From: Colwellia sp. 39_35_sub15_T18
GTDB taxonomy: Bacteria > Pseudomonadota > Gammaproteobacteria > Enterobacterales > Alteromonadaceae
Assembly: GCA_002162675.1 (NCBI GenBank)
Contig: MAAE01000043.1
Coordinates: 1-42,463 of the forward strand
Direction of reading: 5' to 3'
DNA: 42,463 bases
Shown: positions 35,025 to 42,463 of the stretch, in pieces
How the letters are laid out: each line of letters opens with the position of its first letter
How positions within the stretch are numbered: the first letter of the stretch is position 1
The notes under the pieces: generated by a model
What the model saw: only the letters and a program-made list of their open reading frames with translations
Told to the model about the DNA's origin: nothing
Databases searched by the model: none
Translations under genes and position numbers: made by a program

Positions 35025-37424
35025 ATGATGTCAAAATTCAAATTGAACAGCCTTACGCTAGTCATAGCTAGCAGTTTAGCGATGACCGTAACAGCTGAAG
35101 AAAAGCCACCAACAAGTGATGACGTCGAACGCATTTTCATTGTCGGCACAAAGCAAGACTTGACCCTACAAGAAGTCGATGCCTCTGTAGAGTTATTCAC
35201 TGCCGAGCGTTTAAGCGCAGAGCGCATAGTTGATCTTAATGACGCGCTTATTAGAGTACCAAACCTATCAAGTTCAGGTAGTACTAACAGTATAGCAATT
35301 CGTGGTATTGGCAGAAATGGCGCATCAGGAGAAGGACGCGGTGTGACTTCTAATGTTTACGTAGATGGTTCACCTTTATCTGGTACGGCTTTAGGCAGAA
35401 GTTTGACCTCTTTGTGGGATGTACAACAAGTTGAAGTATTACGTGGTTCTCAGTCAAGTGTGCAAGGACGTAACGCGCTTGCTGGAGCAATTGTCATCAC
35501 GACTGCAGACCCAACCTATACTCCCGAAGGTAAATTAAGGCTTACTTATGGCGAAAATAACTCCTCTCAGGTGGCTGGTGCTTTTAGTAATGCCATTATA
35601 GATGAGCAACTAGCTTTTAGAGTGGCCGCTGACATGCAAGAAAGTGATGGCTTTATAGATCATATACATACAGATAAAAATGGTGATTATGAAGAACGCT
35701 TGTTATTACGTGGCAAGCTACTCTTTGAACCTAAAGCCATTGATGAATTAATGGTAAAGCTAACGTTTGACCATAATGATACCAACACTGGTGAAGCCCG
35801 CCCGGCTGTTAGCACTCCTTACAATGTCACTGACGATGCTTATCAGTCGTTTGACGTATTTGACTACACAACATCAGGCCGATTTCCGCAAAATGATGTT
35901 CAAACCTCTCGATTTATCTTAGATACTCACTACAATCTTGCAGATAATTGGTCAGTTAAAGGAATTTTTACCCATGAAGATACCAAGGTCGAAAGACAAT
36001 TTGGTTTTCCCGGTAGACTAGCTGAGTTTGATGGTTATGCCTTTAATCAATTTGATGAAAAAGTTGACTCTGCTGAAGTGAGATTTAATTTCGACTACGA
36101 TAATGTATCGGGTGTTTTCGGTGGTTATTACTTTAGCGCCGAAAACGACACACGATTACTTAATGAAGTACTGCTAGGCATAGAAGTCGCTAGATTAACG
36201 CAAGGTTTTGGCTCAGTAACACCTGATGACTCGACGTTAAGGTTCAGTGAAAGAACTATCACTAAAACAGAAAATACTGCTTTATTCGCACAAGTACGTA
36301 TAGAGCTTGATGAATATTGGACACTTGATTTAGGGCTAAGATATGACAATGAAGAGTTTGATAATTCAGGCCTTCTTGACTCCACTAGAGTAGTAACACC
36401 TGATAGCTGTGTAGCCAATGTACCTGGTGTTTTAATTGGTTCACCAGCACCACTAATAAGTTTACCTTGTACAACATTAGTTGACTTTAGCTTAGGAGAG
36501 CCAGCAGCAGAACCACCTCAAACAGCTAAATACGACGCTTGGTTACCTAAGCTAGCCGTTACCTACAAAATAAACAACGATCACTCAGTATTTGCCTCTG
36601 CACAACGAGGCTATCGAGCGGGCGGCTCTTACCTAACGAGAAAACCAAACTCAGCAGGCGAAGGTAACATTCTAGCAGTGGATACTTACCAACCTGAATA
36701 TTTAAATACCATTGAGATAGGTAGCCGCTCTATCTTAGCCGAAGGTGATATTACTTTTAACACCAATATTTTCTATAGTAAATACAAGGATCAACAAGTA
36801 GGCTTGCCCGGAGAAAGTGTCGCTGACGACACGGATGATTTAATAGTTAATGCTGCTGAATCAAGTATTTATGGTGTAGAAGTATTATTTGAATACTTTA
36901 TATCACAACAATGGGATGTTTTTGCCAGCCTTGGGTTATTAAAAGCCGAATTTGATGACTTTCCGTATGCCGAACAAGGTGAATTTAGTAACCTCGCAGG
37001 TAATAAACAACCCAGTTCACCAGAGGCTAGCGCATCAGTGGGGGCTAACTGGAAAAGCCAAGATGGTTGGTTTGCCAACTTATCAATATTCTATACAGGC
37101 TCAAGGTTTTCAGGAGTAGAAAATCTTGATAACCAAGACTTATTCCAGGTTGCCGTCGATGCAGGTGTGTCTGCTGATACTGCCGCGACTTTAACAGAAG
37201 AAGTTGACGCTTTTGTCAATGCTAATATGCGCTTTGGTTATGAGATGGATAACTTTACTATTTATGCCTATGGAACCAACTTATTTGATGAAGAAGTTGT
37301 TACTGCTAGGCAAATTGCCGGGGTAGATCAAGGCTCAGGAGCAATAACTCTGTCTACGGGCGGTACAACTTCAACAGTGCTACCACCCCGTACTTTTGGT
37401 ATAGGCTTGGATTATGAGTTTTAA
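35025..37424 (+). CDS. TonB-dependent outer-membrane receptor
   Basis: 799 residues. A signal peptide (about 1-24), a region like a TonB box (VERIFIVGTK), the plug domain (about 45-160; SVELFTAERL, DALIRVPNLSS, IAIRGIGRNG, VEVLRGSQSSVQGRNALAGAIVITT) and a 22-strand beta-barrel ending in aromatic GIGLDYEF, as outer-membrane assembly needs. It imports a substrate with TonB energy. The substrate is unknown; no siderophore or sugar genes adjoin it. GAGGAA is 11 bases before the ATG. There are two Cys pairs in a loop near 460-480 (DSCVANVPG, LPCTT). Confidence 0.93.
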   Translation: MMSKFKLNSLTLVIASSLAMTVTAEEKPPTSDDVERIFIVGTKQDLTLQEVDASVELFTAERLSAERIVDLNDALIRVPNLSSSGSTNSIAIRGIGRNGASGEGRGVTSNVYVDGSPLSGTALGRSLTSLWDVQQVEVLRGSQSSVQGRNALAGAIVITTADPTYTPEGKLRLTYGENNSSQVAGAFSNAIIDEQLAFRVAADMQESDGFIDHIHTDKNGDYEERLLLRGKLLFEPKAIDELMVKLTFDHNDTNTGEARPAVSTPYNVTDDAYQSFDVFDYTTSGRFPQNDVQTSRFILDTHYNLADNWSVKGIFTHEDTKVERQFGFPGRLAEFDGYAFNQFDEKVDSAEVRFNFDYDNVSGVFGGYYFSAENDTRLLNEVLLGIEVARLTQGFGSVTPDDSTLRFSERTITKTENTALFAQVRIELDEYWTLDLGLRYDNEEFDNSGLLDSTRVVTPDSCVANVPGVLIGSPAPLISLPCTTLVDFSLGEPAAEPPQTAKYDAWLPKLAVTYKINNDHSVFASAQRGYRAGGSYLTRKPNSAGEGNILAVDTYQPEYLNTIEIGSRSILAEGDITFNTNIFYSKYKDQQVGLPGESVADDTDDLIVNAAESSIYGVEVLFEYFISQQWDVFASLGLLKAEFDDFPYAEQGEFSNLAGNKQPSSPEASASVGANWKSQDGWFANLSIFYTGSRFSGVENLDNQDLFQVAVDAGVSADTAATLTEEVDAFVNANMRFGYEMDNFTIYAYGTNLFDEEVVTARQIAGVDQGSGAITLSTGGTTSTVLPPRTFGIGLDYEF

Positions 37425-37468
37425 ATTAATCGCTCACTCCCTTGCTAACTCCCATTAAATATTGATGT

Positions 37469-37499
37469 AAAAAGTGCTTTAGCATTAAGCACTTTTTTT
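37469..37499 (+). terminator. Rho-independent terminator of the TonB receptor gene
   Basis: AAAAGTGCTT, loop, AAGCACTTTTTTT: a 10-bp stem with a U-run 45 bases after the stop. Confidence 0.88.
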
Positions 37500-37663
37500 C
37501 ATTCTCTTCGCTGATATCTATTGCTGGCTTATTTCATTAATCGGTAAATAAGCAGAATTTCAAAAAAACTTCATAAACCTTGCGCTTTTAAATGACTTAA
37601 TACTGGTAATCTCGCTATAATATGCCGTTTTTTAGTCTAACGTCTTTAGTAATAGGTAGCCGC

Positions 37664-39244
37664 ATGTCAGTTCAACAAGAACAAGTCGATCTTCGTCGCA
37701 CGTTCGCCATAATATCGCATCCCGATGCGGGTAAAACCACCATTACCGAAAAGGTATTATTGTTCGGCCAAGCCTTACAAAAAGCTGGGACGGTAAAAGG
37801 TAAAAAATCTGGCCAACATGCAAAGTCTGACTGGATGGAAATGGAGAAAGAGCGTGGTATTTCAATCACCACCTCCGTAATGCAATTTCCTTACAATAAC
37901 TGTTTAGTTAACTTGCTTGATACTCCCGGCCATGAAGATTTCTCAGAAGATACTTACCGTACTTTAACCGCGGTAGATTCATGCTTGATGGTTATCGATG
38001 TTGCTAAAGGTGTTGAAGCCCGTACCGTTAAGTTAATGGAAGTTACTCGTTTACGCGATACCCCTATCATTACTTTTATGAACAAAATGGATCGTGATGT
38101 ACGCGACCCCATGGAAGTTATGGATGAAGTTGAAGAGGTATTAAAAATAAAGTGTGCGCCTATTACTTGGCCAATTGGCATGGGTAAAGAATTCAAAGGC
38201 ATTTATAATATTCTTGATGATGAAATCCTTTTATATCAAACAGGTCAAGGTCATACTATTCAAGAAAAGCGTGTTATTAAGGGTCTTGATAACCCAGAGC
38301 TTGATAATGTTATTGGCAATTATGCTGAAGATTTACGTGAAGAGCTTGAACTCGTTGTTGGTGCTTCCCATGAATTTGATTTAGATGAATTTTTAAATGG
38401 CGAACTAACACCAGTATTTTTTGGTACGGCCTTAGGTAACTTTGGTGTTGATCACATGCTTGATGGTTTGACTAAATGGGCACCAAAACCATTACCGCGT
38501 AAAACAGATTTACGTGAAGTAGTGGCGACAGAAGAGAAATTCTCTGGCTTTGTTTTTAAAATTCAAGCCAATATGGATCCCAAGCATCGCGACCGTATCG
38601 CCTTTATGCGTATTTGCTCAGGCAAGTATGAAAAAGGCATGAAAATGAAACAGGTACGCCTTGGCAAAGATGTTAAAATAGCCGATGCGGTAACTTTTAT
38701 GGCGGGTGATAGAGCTAACGTTGAAGAAGCTTACGCGGGCGATATTATTGGTTTGCATAACCATGGCAGTATACAAATTGGTGATACCTTTACCGCCGGT
38801 GAAATGATGAAATTTAGCGGCATTCCAAACTTTGCCCCTGAAATGTTCCGCCGCATTCGTTTGCGCGATCCACTCAAAGCTAAACAATTACAAAAAGGCT
38901 TGATCCAGCTTTCAGAAGAAGGCGCGGTACAAGTGTTTCGTCCATTCATTAACAACGATATGATTGTTGGCGCGGTTGGTGTACTACAGTTTGAAGTGGT
39001 CGTGCAACGATTAAAAACAGAATATAAAGTTGACGCTATTTATGAACCCATCAGCGTAGCAACCGCCCGTTGGTGCAGCTGTGATGATGAACGCACATTA
39101 GAGCAGTTTAAAAAGAAAGCGGGTGATAACCTAGCGTTAGATGGAGGTAATAATTTAACTTATATTGCCCCGACTATGGTGAATTTGTCATTAGCACAGG
39201 AAAGACACCCCGACATCCTATTTCATGCGACAAGAGAGCATTAA
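37664..39244 (+). CDS. prfC: Peptide chain release factor 3
   Basis: 526 residues from the chosen ATG, near the E. coli length (529). GTPase motifs SHPDAGKTT (G1), the switch region [22 protein letters not shown] (G3) and NKMDRD (G4), then translational GTPase domains II and III. It removes RF1/RF2 from the ribosome after termination. The frame runs 14 codons further up (37622), but that extension is hydrophobic and unlike the family; [20 protein letters not shown] is the expected N-terminus. Confidence 0.97.
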   Translation: MSVQQEQVDLRRTFAIISHPDAGKTTITEKVLLFGQALQKAGTVKGKKSGQHAKSDWMEMEKERGISITTSVMQFPYNNCLVNLLDTPGHEDFSEDTYRTLTAVDSCLMVIDVAKGVEARTVKLMEVTRLRDTPIITFMNKMDRDVRDPMEVMDEVEEVLKIKCAPITWPIGMGKEFKGIYNILDDEILLYQTGQGHTIQEKRVIKGLDNPELDNVIGNYAEDLREELELVVGASHEFDLDEFLNGELTPVFFGTALGNFGVDHMLDGLTKWAPKPLPRKTDLREVVATEEKFSGFVFKIQANMDPKHRDRIAFMRICSGKYEKGMKMKQVRLGKDVKIADAVTFMAGDRANVEEAYAGDIIGLHNHGSIQIGDTFTAGEMMKFSGIPNFAPEMFRRIRLRDPLKAKQLQKGLIQLSEEGAVQVFRPFINNDMIVGAVGVLQFEVVVQRLKTEYKVDAIYEPISVATARWCSCDDERTLEQFKKKAGDNLALDGGNNLTYIAPTMVNLSLAQERHPDILFHATREH

Positions 39245-39269
39245 TTGATAACTCAATAAGTTAAAAAGA

Positions 39270-39409
39270 TTGTAACTGTTCACCACCGAGTCGCAATGCT
39301 TCACAGAGGGCTCTTCGAGCCTACACAGAGGCTTTATTCTTCTCGGTGTAGTGCGCAGCACCTCTTTACTCTCTGTGGTAATATTTTTCAAGCTGAATAA
39401 ATACAAAAG
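39270..39409 (+). repeat. Intergenic hairpin repeat, copy C (between prfC and argS)
   Basis: TTCACCACCGAGTCGCAATG, CACAGAGGGCTCTTCGAGCC, then TCGGTGTAGTGCGCAGCACC, CTCTGTGGTAATA and AAGCTGAATAAATACAAA. The full-length form, with terminal and inner inverted repeats. Confidence 0.82.
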
Positions 39410-39420
39410 ATTTAAACATT

Positions 39421-41229
39421 ATGAATATTAAACAAATATTAAGTAGAAAAATCAGTACTGCCATGGTGGCGGCGGGTTTACCAAGCGATACTAATCCAGC
39501 GATTAGTTTATCAAATCGTCCCCAGTTTGGTGATTATCAAGCCAATGGCGTGATGGGGGCGGCGAAAAAATTAAAGACAAACCCGCGCGAATTAGCCACT
39601 AAAGTTGTTGAGCACCTTACAATGAGTAAAGCTCTTGACGGTATTGCTGACAACATTGAGTTAGCTGGCCCAGGTTTTATTAATATTCACTTAAGTCAAT
39701 CATGGCTTGCCACACAGCTTAATACGGTCGCAAGTGATGATCATATTGGAGTTGCCCAACGCGGTACTGCTCAGACAGTATCTCTAAAAGATCCCATAGA
39801 AGACTACCTAAAAGGGTCCTCACAAGATAAGCCACAAACAGTGGTCGTTGATTACAGCGCGCCAAATCTTGCCAAAGAAATGCATGTCGGCCATTTACGT
39901 TCAACCATTATTGGTGATGCTGTTGTTAAGGCGTTAGAGTTTCGTGGTGACAAGGTTATTCGCCAAAATCACATGGGGGATTGGGGCACACAGTTTGGTA
40001 TGCTAATCGCCCATTTAAGCGATAAACTTGCCAGTGACGAAGTGGCTGAAACCGCCCTTGCCGATTTAGAAAACTTTTATCGTGAAGCGAAAGTGCGTTT
40101 TGATAATGAAGAAGGCTTTGCCGACCGTGCTCGCGCTGATGTCGTTAAATTGCAAAGCGGTGATGCTGACTGTGCCAAGTTATGGCAACAATTTATTGAT
40201 ATTTCTATTGCCCACAGTGAAGAAATTTATAGCAAATTGAATGTATCCCTTAAACGCGCTGATATTATGGGTGAAAGTGCTTACAACCCAGATCTTTCAA
40301 AAGTTATTGATGAGCTGATGGCCAGTAAAATTGCCGTTGAAGATCAGGACGCCAAAGTAGTTTTCATTGATGAAATGGCTAATAAAGACGGTGAGCCATC
40401 GGTATTTATCGTACAAAAATCTGGTGGTGGTTTTTTATATGCCACCACCGATTTATCTGCCTGTCGTTATCGCAGTGGTAAGTTAGCAGCCGATCGTATT
40501 ATTATTTTCACCGATGCACGCCAAGCGCTGCACTTTAAACAAGTTGAGATTGTCGCGCGCAAAGCAGGCTTTTTACCTGAACAAGTCACTTACGATCACT
40601 GTCCGTTTGGCATGATGATGGGCAATGACGGCAAACCCTTTAAAACCCGTACTGGCGGCACTATCAAACTGGCTGAATTACTTGATGAAGCCGTGGTGCG
40701 TGCTAGTGAATTAATTAAAGAGAAAAACCCTGAGATCAGTAGCGAAGATTTAGCTGAAATCTCGAAAAAGGTCGGTATTGGCGCAGTGAAATTTGCCGAC
40801 TTATCTAAAAATCGCACCAGTGATTACATCTTTAACTGGAAAACCATGCTCAGTTTTGAAGGCGCGACAGCACCTTACTTACAGTACGCTTATTCACGTA
40901 TTCAAAGCATCTTCCGCAAAGCAGCAGTCGAGCAAATATCCGCTCAAATTGATATTATTGCACCACAAGAAAAAGCACTGGCCTTGAAGTTATTACAACT
41001 TGAAGATGTTATTGATGCCGTTATTAGTGAATGTACCCCTAACTTGCTGTGTAATTATTTATACGAGTTAGCCAGCCTTTATATGAGTTTTTATGAGGCG
41101 TGTCCTATCCTTAAAGAAGGTATTAGCGATGAAGTAAAAGCTTCGCGTTTAGCCTTGTGTGATTTAATTGCCAAAACCTTGGAACAAGGTTTAGATATTC
41201 TTGGCATTGAAGTAATGGACAAAATGTAA
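39421..41229 (+). CDS. argS: Arginyl-tRNA synthetase
   Basis: 602 residues, 25 longer than E. coli ArgS. N-terminal tRNA-binding domain (1-100), class I catalytic core with HIGH-type HVGH at 155-158 (APNLAKEMHVGHLRST), NHMGDWGTQFGM, GKPFKTRTGGTIKL, and the anticodon-binding domain (FEGATAPYLQYAYSRI, C-terminal LGIEVMDKM). It charges tRNA-Arg. The extra length is a polar insertion at about 115-138 (TAQTVSLKDPIEDYLKGSSQ), just before the core. The ATG follows copy C of the repeat by 11 bases with no clear ribosome site. Confidence 0.97.
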   Translation: MNIKQILSRKISTAMVAAGLPSDTNPAISLSNRPQFGDYQANGVMGAAKKLKTNPRELATKVVEHLTMSKALDGIADNIELAGPGFINIHLSQSWLATQLNTVASDDHIGVAQRGTAQTVSLKDPIEDYLKGSSQDKPQTVVVDYSAPNLAKEMHVGHLRSTIIGDAVVKALEFRGDKVIRQNHMGDWGTQFGMLIAHLSDKLASDEVAETALADLENFYREAKVRFDNEEGFADRARADVVKLQSGDADCAKLWQQFIDISIAHSEEIYSKLNVSLKRADIMGESAYNPDLSKVIDELMASKIAVEDQDAKVVFIDEMANKDGEPSVFIVQKSGGGFLYATTDLSACRYRSGKLAADRIIIFTDARQALHFKQVEIVARKAGFLPEQVTYDHCPFGMMMGNDGKPFKTRTGGTIKLAELLDEAVVRASELIKEKNPEISSEDLAEISKKVGIGAVKFADLSKNRTSDYIFNWKTMLSFEGATAPYLQYAYSRIQSIFRKAAVEQISAQIDIIAPQEKALALKLLQLEDVIDAVISECTPNLLCNYLYELASLYMSFYEACPILKEGISDEVKASRLALCDLIAKTLEQGLDILGIEVMDKM

Positions 41230-41249
41230 TTAAACGATAAACGTTAAGC

Positions 41250-41371
41250 TTTTGTAACTATTCACCACCGAGCCGCTGTGCTCCACAGAGGGCTCTTAGA
41301 GACTACATAGAGGCTTTATTGTTTTCTATGTAGTCTCTGTGGTAAATATTTTTAAGCTGAATAAATACAAA
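41250..41371 (+). repeat. Intergenic hairpin repeat, copy D (between argS and tatD)
   Basis: TTCACCACCGAGCCGCTGTG, CACAGAGGGCTCTTAGAGAC, TTTTCTATGTAGTCTCTGTG, GTAAATATTTTTAAGCTGAA. The inner part pairs as CTACATAGA/TCTATGTAG. Same ends as copies A and C. Confidence 0.82.
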
Positions 41372-41402
41372 CTTTTACCTTTAAGAGAAGATAGGAGGCA
41401 AT

Positions 41403-42332
41403 ATGCAATTTACCGATAGCCATTGCCACCTTGATTTCACTGAGTTTGCTGACAACCTCCTGCCATTACTGACTCAGTGTTTAGACAATAATATTAATCG
41501 TATTATTGTTCCTGCGGTTAACCCCGAGCATTGGCAACGAGTTTTATCGCTTGCTCAACAAAGTAACAATACTCAGCTACGCAATGTTTCTAAAAACAGC
41601 TCTGACATAAATAGTTCTGCTATACACAGTGCTGCTACAAACAGTACTGATATAAGCAAAGCCCAAGTAGAGATTGTTTGCTGCTTAGGTATTCATCCCT
41701 GGTTTCTTATCCTTAAAGATAACTTATCGCCCAAAAACCTTGACTTAGCCTTTTATCAACGGCAATTAACCGACATTGTCAGCCACAACCGAGAAAATAT
41801 TGTTGCCATTGGAGAGTGCGGTATTGATGTTTTTAAAGCGAAAAAAAATACTCCAAACGAACAAGCATTGGCTGATAATATTCGATTACAACAAGATTTT
41901 TTTGATATGCAACTGGCAATGGCCCAAGCACATAACTTACCCATAGTGGTGCATCACTGCCAGTCACATCATTATATTTTACCGCAACTTAAGCAGCACA
42001 AGTTAGCTAAAGCAGGTGTCATTCATGCTTTTTCGGGTAGTTATCAACAAGCTAAGAGTTATGTAGATTTAGGCTTTAAGCTCGGTATTGGTGGTACTAT
42101 CACCTACCCTAGAGCTAAAAAGACCATTAATGCGATTAAGCGCTTACCGTTAAGTAGTCTGTTACTAGAAACTGACGCGCCAGCAATGCCGCTTTTAGGA
42201 CAACAAGGGAATATTAATTCACCGTTAAATGTAGTAAAGGTTTTTCAGGCATTGACAGAAATAAGAGCAGAGTCTGCCGAAGAAATTGCCAGACAAATTG
42301 AATTAAATGTTGAGCAACTTTTTCTTTGCTAA
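41403..42332 (+). CDS. tatD: TatD-family metal-dependent hydrolase / DNase
   Basis: 309 residues against about 260 in the family. Metal ligands are intact: H7 and H9 (DSHCHLD), GECGID, VVHHCQSH, HAFSGS and LETDAPAMPL. TatD proteins act as 3'-5' exonucleases on DNA or RNA. The extra length is a Ser/Asn-rich insertion at about 56-88 (NVSKNSSDINSSAIHSAATN). AGGAGG is 4 bases before the ATG. It is the last whole gene. Assignment between TatD and YjjV/YcfH paralogues is uncertain; the position after argS does not settle it. Confidence 0.88.
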   Translation: MQFTDSHCHLDFTEFADNLLPLLTQCLDNNINRIIVPAVNPEHWQRVLSLAQQSNNTQLRNVSKNSSDINSSAIHSAATNSTDISKAQVEIVCCLGIHPWFLILKDNLSPKNLDLAFYQRQLTDIVSHNRENIVAIGECGIDVFKAKKNTPNEQALADNIRLQQDFFDMQLAMAQAHNLPIVVHHCQSHHYILPQLKQHKLAKAGVIHAFSGSYQQAKSYVDLGFKLGIGGTITYPRAKKTINAIKRLPLSSLLLETDAPAMPLLGQQGNINSPLNVVKVFQALTEIRAESAEEIARQIELNVEQLFLC

Positions 42333-42348
42333 TTACTGCTAATAGCCG

Positions 42349-42463
42349 TTCATAGGTTGGATCTTAAGGAATAAAACAATTGAATTCATGCTCTGAATTT
42401 GATCTGATAGTAATCGCCAAACCACTATCTATCCCAAAAGCAGAGCATGAATAAACATAATAC
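42349..42463 (+). repeat. 115-bp terminal inverted repeat, right copy (probable IS edge)
   Basis: The exact reverse complement of 2-116, starting 16 bases after the tatD stop. A 12-bp inverted repeat pairs ATTCATGCTCTG (42384-42395) with CAGAGCATGAAT (42441-42452), and the second arm contains an ATG at 42447 that opens MNKHN up to the window edge. It looks like the 5' edge of an insertion sequence with a transposase start. Confidence 0.75.
42447..42463 (+). CDS. Possible transposase start, truncated by the window edge
   Basis: Only five codons (MNKHN) and two bases are visible. N-termini of this kind occur in IS4-family transposases with a DUF4372 domain, from memory. The same start lies at 18-2 on the minus strand at the left end. 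Too short to prove. Confidence 0.25.

Overview
The window looks like a contig of an AT-rich marine gammaproteobacterium of the Alteromonadales, most likely Colwellia or a close relative. This rests on gene content and order (isc cluster with cysE and trmJ beside it, suhB, queA-tgt-yajC-secD-secF, aceK, tRNA-Trp, holD-rimI, prfC, argS, tatD), on protein resemblance and on base composition. It is inference; no database was consulted. Most of the window is chromosomal housekeeping DNA. There is one accessory metal/redox cluster, one signalling operon and a few decayed mobile elements.

Layout. 1-116 is one copy of a 115-bp sequence whose exact reverse complement forms the right end (42349-42463). 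It looks like the edge of one insertion sequence present in opposite orientations at both ends, and on the left it cuts a chemoreceptor gene. 832-4114 (minus strand) is a six-gene cluster: YHS-domain protein, thioredoxin, a DUF2282 peptide of the bufferin type, its DUF692/MNIO modifying enzyme, a DUF2063/HvfC partner and a DoxX membrane protein. A divergent AraC-family regulator resembling RclR sits at 4264-5097. An unrecognised secreted protein (5265-5942) and an IS66 transposase remnant follow. 6483-10483 is a CHASE histidine kinase / CheY-like regulator / REC-GGDEF-EAL operon. A decayed serine-recombinase fragment lies at 10743-10937.

10996-16675 is the iron-sulfur cluster operon iscR-iscS-iscU-iscA-hscB-hscA-fdx, with two abutting IscR-type operators in front of iscR and a terminator behind fdx. 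cysE and trmJ lie upstream on the same strand, separated from isc by a strong hairpin. suhB, cobA and a large PilZ protein run on the plus strand, then an RhlE-like DEAD-box helicase on the minus strand. 25183-31098 is the secF-secD-yajC-tgt-queA unit on the minus strand. From 31369 to the right end all genes are on the plus strand: aceK, tRNA-Trp, holD-rimI, a small hypothetical gene, a TonB-dependent receptor, prfC, argS and tatD.

How it works together. IscS takes sulfur from the cysteine pathway in which CysE makes the committed step. IscU, IscA, HscBA and Fdx build and transfer Fe-S clusters, and IscR represses the operon through the sites seen here. The bufferin cluster would make a secreted, modified, copper-binding peptide, probably under thiol-based control by the neighbouring regulator. 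Two families of intergenic hairpin repeats (a TTGAC-N4-GTCAA family and a family of about 125 bp) sit between housekeeping genes. Several housekeeping proteins (TrmJ, HolD, RimI, ArgS, TatD) carry small in-frame repeats or insertions.
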